From contig NZ_JAPCKK010000030.1 of NCBI RefSeq assembly GCF_030705605.1, forward strand, positions 248,001-312,000: a stretch of DNA of 64,000 nt. The letters run 5' to 3'. Within the stretch, counting starts at the first letter, position 1. Each line of letters starts with the position of its first letter. Of the stretch, positions 7,513 to 16,021 are shown piece by piece. Made by a program: the position numbers and the translations under genes. The notes beneath the pieces are model-generated. The model searched no databases. It saw only the letters and a program-made list of their open reading frames with translations, and was not told the origin of the DNA. The DNA comes from Paenibacillus zeirhizosphaerae. GTDB lineage: Bacteria; Bacillota; Bacilli; Paenibacillales; Paenibacillaceae.

Positions 7513-8544
7513 TCAAAACCCTTCCAAAACCACTTTACCAACCGTTCGGCCCGTTTCCAGCATGGCATGCGCCTTGCGCAGATTCTCGGCATTGATCGGT
7601 GTGAGCGTTTCATTGGTGGTCGTCCGAACCGCACCTTCGTCCACAAGACGCGCGATTTCATTTAACAGCTTGTGCTGCTCAATCATGTCCGGCGTTTGGT
7701 ACATTGAACGGGTAAACATCAATTCCCATACGAACGTGACACTTTTGTTCTTCAGCAAGGTCAGGTTCAATAATTCATCCGTCTCAACGATCGAACAGAT
7801 TTTACCTTGCGGTGCAATCGCCTCTGCCATGTTCACCCAGTGCTTCTCGGTGCTGTTCAAGCAGAGCACATAGTCGACCTGGTCGAATCCAACCGCCTTC
7901 AATTGGGGCACGAACGAATCGAAATGGTTGATAACGTAATCCGCGCCGAGCTCCTTCACCCAATGGGTTGATTCAGGGCGGGAAGCTGTGCCAATGACCG
8001 TTAATCCGGAGTATTTCGCCAATTGCGTCGCAATTGATCCGACTCCTCCCGCTGCTCCGATAATCAAGATGGTCTTGCCGGCATTGTCAGCCTTGTCGTG
8101 GGAAATACTCAGTCGGTCATACAAGCTTTCCCAAGCTGTAATCGACGTTAACGGCAAAGCCGCTGCTTGCGCAAAATCCAGTTTGGAGGGCTTCGCTCCG
8201 ACAATTCGTTCATCCACTAGGTGAAACTCGCTATTCCCACCAGGGCGCATAATGCTGCCAGCATAAAAGACTTCGTCGCCAGGACGGAACAAAGTACAGT
8301 CTGGACCGACCTCTTCAACCACGCCCGCAACATCCCAACCCAGCACCTTAGGCACACTCTCTTCACGGCCTTTGGGTGAACGAACTTTGTAGTCCACAGG
8401 ATTAACGGAGATGGCGTTTACCCTCACGAGCAAATCTCTGCCCGTCGGCTTCGGCTTTTCCAATTCCACGTCGATCAGACTCTCCGGATTCTCAATTGGC
8501 AAATACCTGTAAAGACCTATTGCTTTCATTTTTTCTTTCGTCAT
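7513..8544 (-). CDS. Zinc-type alcohol dehydrogenase-like / quinone oxidoreductase (MDR family)
   Basis: A 343-residue medium-chain dehydrogenase/reductase. The N-terminal catalytic fold shows SVNPVDYKVR and GWDVAGVVEEVG. The nucleotide-binding Rossmann motif is GAAGGVGSIATQLAK, near residue 165. The structural zinc cysteines of classical alcohol dehydrogenases are not evident, so it belongs to the quinone-oxidoreductase/zinc-independent branch. An AAAGGAG box precedes the ATG of MTKEKMKAIG; a second ATG five codons on is possible. It may detoxify quinones or enals, judged from family and from the redox-type operators upstream. Confidence 0.87.
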   Translation of the reverse strand: MTKEKMKAIGLYRYLPIENPESLIDVELEKPKPTGRDLLVRVNAISVNPVDYKVRSPKGREESVPKVLGWDVAGVVEEVGPDCTLFRPGDEVFYAGSIMRPGGNSEFHLVDERIVGAKPSKLDFAQAAALPLTSITAWESLYDRLSISHDKADNAGKTILIIGAAGGVGSIATQLAKYSGLTVIGTASRPESTHWVKELGADYVINHFDSFVPQLKAVGFDQVDYVLCLNSTEKHWVNMAEAIAPQGKICSIVETDELLNLTLLKNKSVTFVWELMFTRSMYQTPDMIEQHKLLNEIARLVDEGAVRTTTNETLTPINAENLRKAHAMLETGRTVGKVVLEGF

Positions 8545-8592
8545 CGTCCTTCACTCCTTTAAATGGTTACGTGTTGATTTCTTGATATTGGC

Positions 8593-8620
8593 AGTATAAT
8601 TCATACATGAAGATTTACAA
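8593..8620 (-). promoter_or_regulatory. Candidate promoter of the MDR dehydrogenase
   Basis: On the minus strand TTGTAA (8620-8615), a 16-bp spacer and TATACT (8598-8593) lie about 50 bp upstream of the start codon. Confidence 0.4.
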
Positions 8621-8641
8621 AGTACGCACATTAGTGTTGTG

Positions 8642-8661
8642 TAGTATCAGAGTATATACTA
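8642..8661. promoter_or_regulatory. Inverted repeat TAGTAT-N8-ATACTA
   Basis: Perfect 6-bp arms, 8 bp apart, just upstream of the candidate promoter of the MDR gene. HxlR/MarR-DUF24-type redox regulators (YodB, HypR) use TAC/GTA-containing dyads of this sort near quinone-reductase genes. No such regulator is encoded nearby, so the owner is unknown. Confidence 0.35.
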
Positions 8662-8738
8662 AAAGTCCATTTTTCACCGCTTCGTTGCAGTGGAGCATGG
8701 ACTTTTTCAGTTATTTTAAAGTGGGTCTTCTAAATTAA

Positions 8739-8767
8739 TTGACATATGTCCATCATATTATTATAGT
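8739..8767 (+). promoter_or_regulatory. Strong sigma-A-type promoter of the second SDR
   Basis: Consensus TTGACA (8739-8744), a spacer of exactly 17 bp and TATAGT (8762-8767), about 45 bp upstream of the start codon. Confidence 0.7.
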
Positions 8768-8780
8768 TGATATATATCAA
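8767..8780. promoter_or_regulatory. Palindromic operator over the start site of the second SDR
   Basis: TTGATATATATCAA is a perfect 14-bp dyad that begins at the last base of the -10 box and would cover the transcription start, a classic repressor position. It also equals the E. coli FNR consensus (TTGAT-N4-ATCAA), though at this position it would repress. Confidence 0.4.
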
Positions 8781-8807
8781 TCATATGAATAGAAAAGGAG
8801 AATCATT

Positions 8808-9683
8808 ATGAGTGAAAAATCAACCGTCGTCATAACAGGAGCAACGAGTGGTCTGGGGCAGCTTGTTGCCATTGAATTAGCAAAACGCGGCTTTGACCTT
8901 GTTCTAACAGCCAGAAGCAAGGCACGTGCTGATGCCACCCGAAAAATGATTATAGAGCATAGCCCTTCAACGAAAGTAGATTTTTTCTTCGGGGATCTCT
9001 CGCTAATGAAGGATGTTAAACGAGTGGGCCAAGAAATAGCTGATGTCTATCCCAAAATCGATGTTCTTTTGAACAATGCAGGGATTCATGCATTCGAGCC
9101 ACGCACTACTTCCGAGGGATTTCCTGAAATGATTGCTATTAATTATTTAGCACCGTGGCTATTGACACATACGCTGCGGCCATCCTTACAGAACGCGGGC
9201 AAGGCAAGAGTTGTAAATGTTGCCTCTGAAGCTTCGCGCAACCATGGTGTGTTGAAGCTCCCTGAGGATTTAACCGATACGACTCCTTTCACTGCTCGTG
9301 GCTCATCTCCTATCTATGGAAAAACTAAATTATTGAACATCATGTTCACTGCCGAGCTAGCCCGGCAATGGACAGGCACCGGAATCAGTGTGAATGCACT
9401 AAATCCTGGCTTTAATGTTACCGGACTTGGACGCGAGCTTAAGTTCGCATCCATTATAGAGCGTATCTTGAAATTTTTACATCTAGGGGACCCGCGAAGA
9501 GGAACGGATATAATTACTCGATTGATCGTGGAGCCCAAGTATCAAGAGGTGACGGGAGGATATTTTAACGTTGGAACTGGGAATCCAATTACACCAGTAG
9601 CCCCTGGTGGAGATTCTGAGATGCAGAAGAAGCTGTGGGAGGCTACACAAGAACTGCTGGAGCAAAGAGGCTACCTTGACTGA
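8808..9683 (+). CDS. SDR-family oxidoreductase (retinol dehydrogenase-like)
   Basis: A 291-residue short-chain dehydrogenase of the longer, RDH/WWOX-like type. The cofactor motif is TGATSGLG near residues 10-17, with NNAG near residue 93, a Ser in NVASEAS and YGKTK as the YxxxK pair. A late PGFNVTGLG follows, as in the family. AAAAGGAGAA precedes the ATG. The gene has its own strong promoter with a palindrome over the start site, so it is probably a regulated single-gene unit. The substrate is not known. Confidence 0.87.
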   Translation: MSEKSTVVITGATSGLGQLVAIELAKRGFDLVLTARSKARADATRKMIIEHSPSTKVDFFFGDLSLMKDVKRVGQEIADVYPKIDVLLNNAGIHAFEPRTTSEGFPEMIAINYLAPWLLTHTLRPSLQNAGKARVVNVASEASRNHGVLKLPEDLTDTTPFTARGSSPIYGKTKLLNIMFTAELARQWTGTGISVNALNPGFNVTGLGRELKFASIIERILKFLHLGDPRRGTDIITRLIVEPKYQEVTGGYFNVGTGNPITPVAPGGDSEMQKKLWEATQELLEQRGYLD

Positions 9684-9837
9684 AACGCATACGTGGAGTG
9701 TCTCTGCTCTTATTGCCAAGGATATTTTTTTCGCGCCTCATTCTTCCATACGGACCTTTGTCGGAGCTGCACAACGAGTAGAGAGCGGGATTATTCAGAG
9801 CATCCTGAACAATTCGCATTCAAACAAAACTAAATAA

Positions 9838-9865
9838 CCAGTCGCCGGTTCATTCCGGCAACTGG
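9838..9865 (-). terminator. Terminator of the TRAP/YesMN operon
   Basis: CCAGTCGCCGG / CCGGCAACTGG form an 11-bp stem with one mismatch and a 6-base loop. On the minus strand it is followed by T-rich sequence (TTATTTAGTTTTG). It also sits downstream of the plus-strand SDR and could stop both. The 150 bp between that SDR and the hairpin hold no convincing gene. Confidence 0.6.
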
Positions 9866-9916
9866 CTGCTTAAAGCTCCTTAAAGAGCCTCCGGCTGTAG
9901 GTGTGAGAGTGTCAAA

Positions 9917-10237
9917 CTAGTCCCTGTTCAGCAAATCCTCACGCAGCGGTGTAAAGCAGTCCAGAAGCACTGATGCTTCTTTGGCGACCACGCCGTGCCG
10001 GGCTCCTCCGGGAATGACGACGGTTTCCCCCTGCCGTATAATGCGACTTGCTCCCTCTATCGTAAATTCCAGCTCACCCTGGATACAGTAACTCATCTGT
10101 TCGTGGGGATGGCTGTGCTGATAACCTTCTGCTCCTGCTTCAAAATGAACCTCCATCATCATCAGCTCTGTGCCTGGTGCGAAAATTTTACGCTTCACAC
10201 CTGGCTCCGCTTGTTCCCATTCTCCGAATATTTTCAT
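9917..10237 (-). CDS. Cupin-domain protein (KdgF-like)
   Basis: A 106-residue single-domain cupin. The metal-binding motifs are visible as HSHPHEQ plus the Glu/Gly turn (YCIQGELEFT), and as the second motif GETVVIPGGARHG. Small cupins of this kind include KdgF, which speeds ring-opening of unsaturated uronates. The start is the ATG at 10237, with AAAGGAGAG just upstream; a longer reading to 10390 would run into the regulator gene and lacks support. As last gene of an operon with a TRAP transporter and a YesMN-like pair, a role in uronate or oligosaccharide catabolism is plausible but inferred. Confidence 0.75.
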   Translation of the reverse strand: MKIFGEWEQAEPGVKRKIFAPGTELMMMEVHFEAGAEGYQHSHPHEQMSYCIQGELEFTIEGASRIIRQGETVVIPGGARHGVVAKEASVLLDCFTPLREDLLNRD

Positions 10238-10253
10238 TTCACGCTCTCCTTTC

Positions 10254-11000
10254 CTAGGCAGGATGCAGCCTCTTTCGGTATTCGCTGGGTGATGCTCCGA
10301 CCTCTTTTTTGAAGGTATTGCTGAAATACGCTGCATCCGCAAATCCAAGCCGGTCGGCAATTTCCGTGATGCGAAGCGAAGTGTGCTCAAGCAATCTAAC
10401 AGCTTCCCGCATTCGGACCGATGTCAGGAAGTCGGTGAACGTCATGCCTTTTTGCTGTTTGAACAGCTTGCAGAAGTAGCTGGAATTCAGGTGCACGAGT
10501 GCTGCTGCTTCTGCAAGCATCAGATCATAACGATGGTGGCTTTCGATATAGTGAATGACCTGGTCGACCGGCGTCCGGATGTGCTGATTCTCCGCCTGCT
10601 GTGCTTCAGTGCTAGCAGGGTCAGGCTCGTAACGCTGAAGCCAGTTTCGGAAACATTCCGTTATGTCCCCTGTATCGACAGGTTTGAGAAAATAATCAAA
10701 AGCACCGAGGCGGACGGCCTGCTGTGCGTACGCAAATTCATCGTGACCGCTGACGATAATCGTGTCCGTCTGTTTGAGTTTTTCTCTGATTTGCTTAAGC
10801 AGGGTCAAACCATCCATGACCGGCATGCGAATATCCGTCACCACAATGTCTGCATGACTATGCTCCAGCCACTTCCATGCCTCCATCCCGTTGGAGGATT
10901 CATGAACGACAGCGAATGGGAGATTGATTTTTTCAATGACTTTACGAAGTGCGGTCCTTACCCATTTCTCGTCCTCCACCAGCAGAATCCGATGTGTCAT
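10254..11000 (-). CDS. YesN-like response regulator (receiver + AraC DNA-binding)
   Basis: A 248-residue response regulator. The receiver domain begins ILLVEDEKWVR, with the phospho-acceptor Asp in IVVTDIRMPVMDG and the Lys in FLKPVD. The C-terminal AraC-type helix-turn-helix ends FADAAYFSNTFKKEVGASPSEYRKR. I chose the ATG at 11000 because a GGGGGGAAAGG stretch lies just upstream. The start overlaps the end of the kinase gene by 59 bp, indicating coupled expression. With the kinase it forms a YesMN-type pair of the kind that controls sugar-acid or oligosaccharide uptake in Bacillales, here probably the adjacent TRAP transporter. Confidence 0.9.
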   Translation of the reverse strand: MTHRILLVEDEKWVRTALRKVIEKINLPFAVVHESSNGMEAWKWLEHSHADIVVTDIRMPVMDGLTLLKQIREKLKQTDTIIVSGHDEFAYAQQAVRLGAFDYFLKPVDTGDITECFRNWLQRYEPDPASTEAQQAENQHIRTPVDQVIHYIESHHRYDLMLAEAAALVHLNSSYFCKLFKQQKGMTFTDFLTSVRMREAVRLLEHTSLRITEIADRLGFADAAYFSNTFKKEVGASPSEYRKRLHPA

Positions 11001-12840
11001 GCCAGCCTTTCCCCCCATCCTTTCCATGGAACAGATTCATTTCCTTGTAAGGCAGGACCATATGAACGGTGGTTCCTTCTGATGGTATACTGTCGATCGC
11101 CAGCCCGAACGGTTCGCCAAACAAGTATCGGATACGTCGGTTCACGTTATCGATTCCGATATGTCCTGTGGAACGAGCGTTCGAATTCGTCAGGCTCCGG
11201 TGAACGATCTCCAACCGGTCGGGGGTCATGCCCGGCCCATTGTCGCTTACTGCAAGCATGAATGTGCTCCCTACCCGAACAGCGGATAGGGTAATGCTTA
11301 TTCCTATCATGCTCGGTTCCAGACCATGTACGATGCAATTTTCCGCCAAGGGCTGCAATGTGAATTTGGGAAGCTGCTGATCGAGCACCCAGTCGGGCAG
11401 ATGAATGCTGTACTCCAGTCTCTCATCGAACCGATACTTCTGAATGCGCAGATACATTTCGACTACAGCGAGCTCCTGACGGACCGTCACGACAGGCTTA
11501 TCTTCCTTCACGTTGTAACGCAGCAGCCGCGACAACGCGGCAGACATATCAGCAATCTCCTCCCGCTCCTCTGCGAGTGCCATGCCTCGGATCGTCTCAA
11601 GTGCATTGTAGAGAAAATGGGGGTTCATTTGCGCCTGCAGCATCCGCAGCTCCGTTTCTTTATGCCTGAGATGGCTCTCGGCTTCTTTCACCCTTGAGAC
11701 GTACACTTCCTCTAGCAATTCGGATAGCCGGTTCACCATTCTGTTGTAATCCGCTGTCAGCATTCCCACCTCGTCACCGGTTTCGACTTTAATATGCCCT
11801 TTAAAGTCGCCGATCTCCACCCGTTTCATATAAAGATGCAGCTTCTTGATCGGTCGGATCAGGCTTGCGGCAAAACCGAGACTTAGTACATACGCGATCA
11901 GCATAGACCAGGCGGTCGTTGCAAAAATGACATGGCCCATCATCGTCCTGCTCTCCATGAGCTCCTTGTATGGAATAGATGTGACAATCTTCCAGTTAAG
12001 TGCTTCACTACGACTGAACGTAAGCAAGCGTTTTCCATTCTCGTCGAAAATGAAAGAGCCACTGCTGCGATACTGTATCTCTCGTACAATTCTGTAATTC
12101 GCTAACTTTCCGATTAGCTCCTGGTCCGGATGATATACGTATCTGCCCTCATCATCCAGAATCATCAGGAAGCCGCTGCCGGATGCGCCGAGGCGAACCT
12201 TGCGGGCGGTGTCCTCCAGACGTTTGTAGTTCAGATCAATGACAAGCATGCCGAACGGCTTGAGATCCTTGGGACTGGCAATGCGTTTGGCGACCGACAC
12301 GACAGGCTTCGTATCCTCTTTCCAATGAATAAGCCGTGCGAGCACCTTCGGTTTACCGGTGACAGGTACCGTGTCAAACCATGCCTCCCGCTCCACATTC
12401 CATACAGACACTACACCCGGCTGATCATTCGAATCGATAATCCGTTCATGGTCCAGGATCAGGGAGATGTTCGCCACGTCCGAACGGGAAAAAGCGGAAT
12501 TTTGCAGCACGTTGCGTACCCTGCTTTCATGGTCCGCATCCGTCGGTTTACCGCCCGTATAAGCCCGCAGAAATGCTGTGGTGTCGGGATGGTTAATGAT
12601 TTTCAGTGTGCTGATCTCAAAGTCACGAAAGTAATCCTCGACGTAATGCTTCACCTGATCAATAATCTGCCAACTGTAGCGTCTTGCTTCATTTTCCAGT
12701 GTCAGCGAAGATTGCCGATAGGAAATATAACCGACAAGCAGCATGGGCACGAGCACTAGAATGGCTGAATAGACGGTCAGCTTGGTCATCAGCGATCGGT
12801 CACGGAGCAGGATCGTTCTCAATAGACGCTGGAATGACAT
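10942..12840 (-). CDS. YesM-like sensor histidine kinase
   Basis: About 632 residues. A transmembrane helix near residues 20-45 is followed by an extracellular Cache-type sensor of about 240 residues, a second helix near 300-325 and a HAMP linker. A His_kinase domain follows, with the phospho-acceptor His in QMNPHFLYNALETI, then an HATPase with ENCIVHG (N box) and DNGPGM (G1). I used the ATG at 12840; a TTG at 12849 is three codons longer, and the GAGGAG box (about 12854-12859) fits neither perfectly. It lies directly behind the TRAP binding-protein gene, suggesting that it senses the transported substrate or a relative of it. Confidence 0.9.
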   Translation of the reverse strand: MSFQRLLRTILLRDRSLMTKLTVYSAILVLVPMLLVGYISYRQSSLTLENEARRYSWQIIDQVKHYVEDYFRDFEISTLKIINHPDTTAFLRAYTGGKPTDADHESRVRNVLQNSAFSRSDVANISLILDHERIIDSNDQPGVVSVWNVEREAWFDTVPVTGKPKVLARLIHWKEDTKPVVSVAKRIASPKDLKPFGMLVIDLNYKRLEDTARKVRLGASGSGFLMILDDEGRYVYHPDQELIGKLANYRIVREIQYRSSGSFIFDENGKRLLTFSRSEALNWKIVTSIPYKELMESRTMMGHVIFATTAWSMLIAYVLSLGFAASLIRPIKKLHLYMKRVEIGDFKGHIKVETGDEVGMLTADYNRMVNRLSELLEEVYVSRVKEAESHLRHKETELRMLQAQMNPHFLYNALETIRGMALAEEREEIADMSAALSRLLRYNVKEDKPVVTVRQELAVVEMYLRIQKYRFDERLEYSIHLPDWVLDQQLPKFTLQPLAENCIVHGLEPSMIGISITLSAVRVGSTFMLAVSDNGPGMTPDRLEIVHRSLTNSNARSTGHIGIDNVNRRIRYLFGEPFGLAIDSIPSEGTTVHMVLPYKEMNLFHGKDGGKGWHDTSDSAGGGREMGKDRTS

Positions 12841-12931
12841 CCGATTCAAACACTCCTCTACATTCCATTCGGATTGTAGAATAATTCTGCATTCCGCTCG
12901 CTATCCCCTTTATGAGGGCGGCAGCGTTTAA

Positions 12932-13966
12932 TTATTCAGTTTTCGCCTGTTCGATGGCATTCAGCACTTCACCATATTCGGTGCGGTATTTTTCGATGAC
13001 AGGTTTAACTGCATTTTTCCAAGCATCTGCATCACTGACCTCCGTAATCACGGCTCCACCCGCACGGACCTTTTCTTCCGACTCCTTCTCATACTTGGCC
13101 CACTCTTCCCGTTGGTATTCCGTCGATTCGACAGCAGCTTCCTTCAAGATGGCTTTATCCTCCGGGGAGAGCGTATCCCATACCTGCTTGGATACCAGCA
13201 GCACCTCTGGTACTCGCTGATGGCCGTCCAATATATAATTTTGGGCGATTTCAAAATGCTTGCTCGAATAGTAGCTCGGATAGTTGTTCTCCGCCGCATC
13301 AATAATACCGGTCTGCAGTGCACTGTATACTTCCCCGTAGGCCATCGGAGTCGCATTCGCCCCAAGCGCATCCATGATTTCGATATTCAGCTTGTTCTCG
13401 ATAACCCTAATTTTCATGCCTTTCAAATCCTCCAACTTAGCCACCGGCTTCGTTGAATAAAAGCTTCGGGAACCGGAGCTGTAGTAAGTAAGGCCTTTTA
13501 ACCCTGATGTTTCAAGACTGTCCAGCAATTTCGTTCCCGTTTCGCTCTGCAGGAACCTCCATACATGATCGTCGTCGTTGAAAATGTACGGCAGGCTGAA
13601 CACCCCGAAATCCTTGTTGAATTCAGCCATCGGTCCGGTGCTTACCCTTGTGAATTCGATGGCTCCCAGTTGAACCTGCTCAATGGCCGATTTTTCTTCT
13701 CCAAGCTGAGCCGAAGGAAATACATCTATTGTAATGCGTCCGCCTGACTTTTCCTTCACCAGCTCGGCGAATTTCATATCGCCCTTCGTCGTCGGATAAT
13801 CGGCCGGATGGGCCTCGGCAAGCCGGAAATTATAGGTCGCCGCGCCTCCCTGTCCCGCAGTTCCCGCCTCCTGGTTGTCAGAACCGCCTGTGGAGCATCC
13901 GGTAATCGTTACAATGGCAGCAAGAAGGACAAACAGCAGACTTGTTCGTTTTTGCTTGTTCATCAT
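12932..13966 (-). CDS. TRAP transporter substrate-binding lipoprotein (DctP family)
   Basis: A 344-residue extracytoplasmic binding protein. The signal peptide ends in a lipobox (TITGC) followed by a Gly/Ser linker, so it should be a membrane-anchored lipoprotein. DctP-family landmarks include the N-terminal EAHPADYPTTKG and the conserved Arg in KIRVIEN, which normally binds the substrate carboxylate, followed by MDALGANATPMAYGEVYSALQTG. The ATG at 13966 has GAGAGGAAGG upstream. It captures an organic acid, probably a sugar acid given the cupin and YesMN neighbours. Confidence 0.92.
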   Translation of the reverse strand: MMNKQKRTSLLFVLLAAIVTITGCSTGGSDNQEAGTAGQGGAATYNFRLAEAHPADYPTTKGDMKFAELVKEKSGGRITIDVFPSAQLGEEKSAIEQVQLGAIEFTRVSTGPMAEFNKDFGVFSLPYIFNDDDHVWRFLQSETGTKLLDSLETSGLKGLTYYSSGSRSFYSTKPVAKLEDLKGMKIRVIENKLNIEIMDALGANATPMAYGEVYSALQTGIIDAAENNYPSYYSSKHFEIAQNYILDGHQRVPEVLLVSKQVWDTLSPEDKAILKEAAVESTEYQREEWAKYEKESEEKVRAGGAVITEVSDADAWKNAVKPVIEKYRTEYGEVLNAIEQAKTE

Positions 13967-14035
13967 CAATGGACCTTCCTCTCATTTAAAAATGGTTCAT
14001 GCAAACATTCCTGTCTTCACAGTTCCAAGAGTTCT

Positions 14036-15331
14036 TTAAGATCCGTTCACCAAATTTGGAAGCCACATGGAGATGGATGGCACATAGGTAATGAGCATCA
14101 GAACCGCCACCATCACGATGAAGAACGGAATTAGCGCTTTTGTCCCCTGTTCAATGGTGACCTTTCCTATTGCGCAGCCTACGAATAATACCGTACCGAC
14201 AGGCGGGGTAATCAGGCCAATGCCCAAATTCAGGATCAGCACGATTCCGAAATGAACCGGGTCCATGCCAAGCGCTGTCACGACCGGGAACAGGATCGGC
14301 GTCATAATCAGAATCAGCGGCGCCATATCCAGCGGAGCTCCGAGAACGAGCAGCAGAACGTTAATGATCAGCAGGATAATGAACGGTTCATCCGAAATGC
14401 CCAGCAGCATATTGGTCAGCATGGTCGGAATTTTGAGATAAGTCAGAATCCAAGCAAAAGCATTGGAAGCGGAAATGAGAAACAGCACCATGGCCACCGT
14501 ACGAAAGGTACGTGTGAAAATGACTTTTACGCGAGAGAGCGGAATATCGCGGTATATGAAAAAGGTCAAAATAAAGGCATATACACAGGCGATGGCCCCC
14601 GCTTCCGTAGCCGTGAACCAGCCGGTGAAAATGCCGCCCAGAATGATGACGCCGGTCATCATGGACAGGAAGCCGTCCCTGAGGATTTTCGGAACTTCCT
14701 TCAACTGGACAGGTTCGCCCTTGGCGTAACCCCTTTTGCGGGCGATGAAGTATGAAGTCGTCATCAGGCTAACGAGCAGCACGAGACAGGGTACAATTCC
14801 TGCCAGGAAAAGACTAGAAATGGATACACCGCCGGCGGCGAGCGCATACAAAATCATGTTATGGCTGGGCGGCATTACAACCCCTTGAATCGCCGCAGCC
14901 GATGTGACAGCGACCGAATAGTCAGCGTCGTAATTTTTCTTCTTCATCATCGGGATCATGACCGAACCGACCGAAGATACGTCTGCCGCTGCTGATCCGC
15001 TGATGTTGCCGAAGAGCATGCAGGCGACACAGTTCACCATGGCGAGTCCGCCCCGGATGGCCCCTACCGTAAGCTGCGCCAGATTGATGAGACGAAGCGC
15101 GAGGCCGCCTTCACTCATGATTTGTCCTGCCAGAATAAAGAACGGAATCGCGAGCAGTGAATAAGAATTCATGCCTTGAATCATACGCTGGCCGATCACC
15201 GCCAGAGGAATATCCAGCGTTATGGCTGTCAGCAGGGATGATAGGGCCAGCACCATGGCAATCGGAAAACGGAGCAGGATTAGCACTATAAAACTGGCTG
15301 CAAGCACGATCATGGCTGTTGTCGTTATCAT
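14036..15331 (-). CDS. TRAP transporter large permease subunit (DctM family)
   Basis: A 431-residue protein with about a dozen membrane helices. Its family text includes FPIAMVLALSSLLT at the start, PFFILAGQIMSEGG, PPSHNMILYALAAGG and LGIGLITPPVGTVLFVG. It is the sodium-coupled transport subunit that works with the small DctQ subunit and the DctP receptor. A GAGGAG box lies 8 bases before the ATG, and the start overlaps the dctQ-like stop by 4 bp (ATGA). Confidence 0.93.
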   Translation of the reverse strand: MITTTAMIVLAASFIVLILLRFPIAMVLALSSLLTAITLDIPLAVIGQRMIQGMNSYSLLAIPFFILAGQIMSEGGLALRLINLAQLTVGAIRGGLAMVNCVACMLFGNISGSAAADVSSVGSVMIPMMKKKNYDADYSVAVTSAAAIQGVVMPPSHNMILYALAAGGVSISSLFLAGIVPCLVLLVSLMTTSYFIARKRGYAKGEPVQLKEVPKILRDGFLSMMTGVIILGGIFTGWFTATEAGAIACVYAFILTFFIYRDIPLSRVKVIFTRTFRTVAMVLFLISASNAFAWILTYLKIPTMLTNMLLGISDEPFIILLIINVLLLVLGAPLDMAPLILIMTPILFPVVTALGMDPVHFGIVLILNLGIGLITPPVGTVLFVGCAIGKVTIEQGTKALIPFFIVMVAVLMLITYVPSISMWLPNLVNGS

Positions 15332-15846
15332 TCCATCAACTCCTCGTCAAGCTCCTTATGCCGAACCGTATCGACCCCGAACAGCTGCAACAGCGCATAG
15401 ATGCACACGAGTACTCCTGTGATCGGCATGACGACATACATGACACTGCTGGGCCATTCCGTCGCGGACATACGGTTGGGGTGCATTAATTTTGTGAAGT
15501 CCCAGCCGTATTTGGTCAAATACAGGCCGAAGGCCAGCGTAGAGAGGCCTATAACAATATCCAGCACACGGTTAGCACGAGAGGATAATCTGCTCGATAT
15601 CGTGTCCATCGCTAAATGAAGCTTCTCACGGAAGCCGATCGCGATGCCGAGAAACGAAAACCAGATCAGCAGCAGCAGTGTCAATTCTTCGGACCAGAAA
15701 AATACATATCCGAACAGCTTACGTGTGATGACCTGCACAGTTACAATCAGCGTCATTAGAGCGACTGCGCTCACCGCAAACGTCTCAATGGCCCGATCTA
15801 TACCTAACGCAGCGGATTTCAAGCCTTGCATCATTCGGTTCACCAT
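15328..15846 (-). CDS. TRAP transporter small permease subunit (DctQ family)
   Basis: A 172-residue protein with four predicted membrane helices and DctQ features (VITRKLFGYVFFWSEELTLLLLIW, then FREKLHLAMD). It is the small membrane subunit of the TRAP complex and first gene of the operon. The ATG at 15846 has AAAGGAGGG directly upstream; an upstream extension to 15882 has no ribosome binding site and would overlap the cre-like box. Confidence 0.9.
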   Translation of the reverse strand: MVNRMMQGLKSAALGIDRAIETFAVSAVALMTLIVTVQVITRKLFGYVFFWSEELTLLLLIWFSFLGIAIGFREKLHLAMDTISSRLSSRANRVLDIVIGLSTLAFGLYLTKYGWDFTKLMHPNRMSATEWPSSVMYVVMPITGVLVCIYALLQLFGVDTVRHKELDEELME

Positions 15847-15881
15847 CCTGCCCTCCTTTGCATCATTAACGGCCTTCGCCA

Positions 15882-15898
15882 ATTGTAAGCGATTGCAA
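15882..15898. promoter_or_regulatory. cre-like site before the TRAP operon
   Basis: TTGTAAGCGATTGCA fits the CcpA catabolite-responsive element (WTGNAARCGNWWWCA) at 14 of 15 positions and lies about 40 bp upstream of the first start codon. It suggests catabolite repression of the transporter. A LacI-family regulator specific to the pathway could use a similar site. Confidence 0.5.
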
Positions 15899-15966
15899 AA
15901 ATGCTGAACAGGGGAATGAATTGTGATTTTCTTGTAATATTTTTGTTTTTAGAGATGTGCAAAAAC

Positions 15967-15989
15967 GAAGCACCCTTCAAGAGTGCTTC
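15967..15989 (-). terminator. Terminator of the biosynthetic operon
   Basis: A stem of GAAGCAC paired with GTGCTTC, extended past one mismatch, is followed by GTTTTTGC on the minus strand, just beyond the stop of the acyltransferase gene. The other strand also has a T run, so it may act both ways. Confidence 0.7.
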
Positions 15990-16021
15990 GTTTTAAGTTA
16001 CCGGAGGTCGTTCTTCCAGAA

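Noticed and set aside
9684-9837. Short open frame after the second SDR (TWSVSALIAKDIFFAPHSS region)
   Set aside because: It is out of frame with the SDR, has no start with a ribosome binding site, and matches nothing I recognise.
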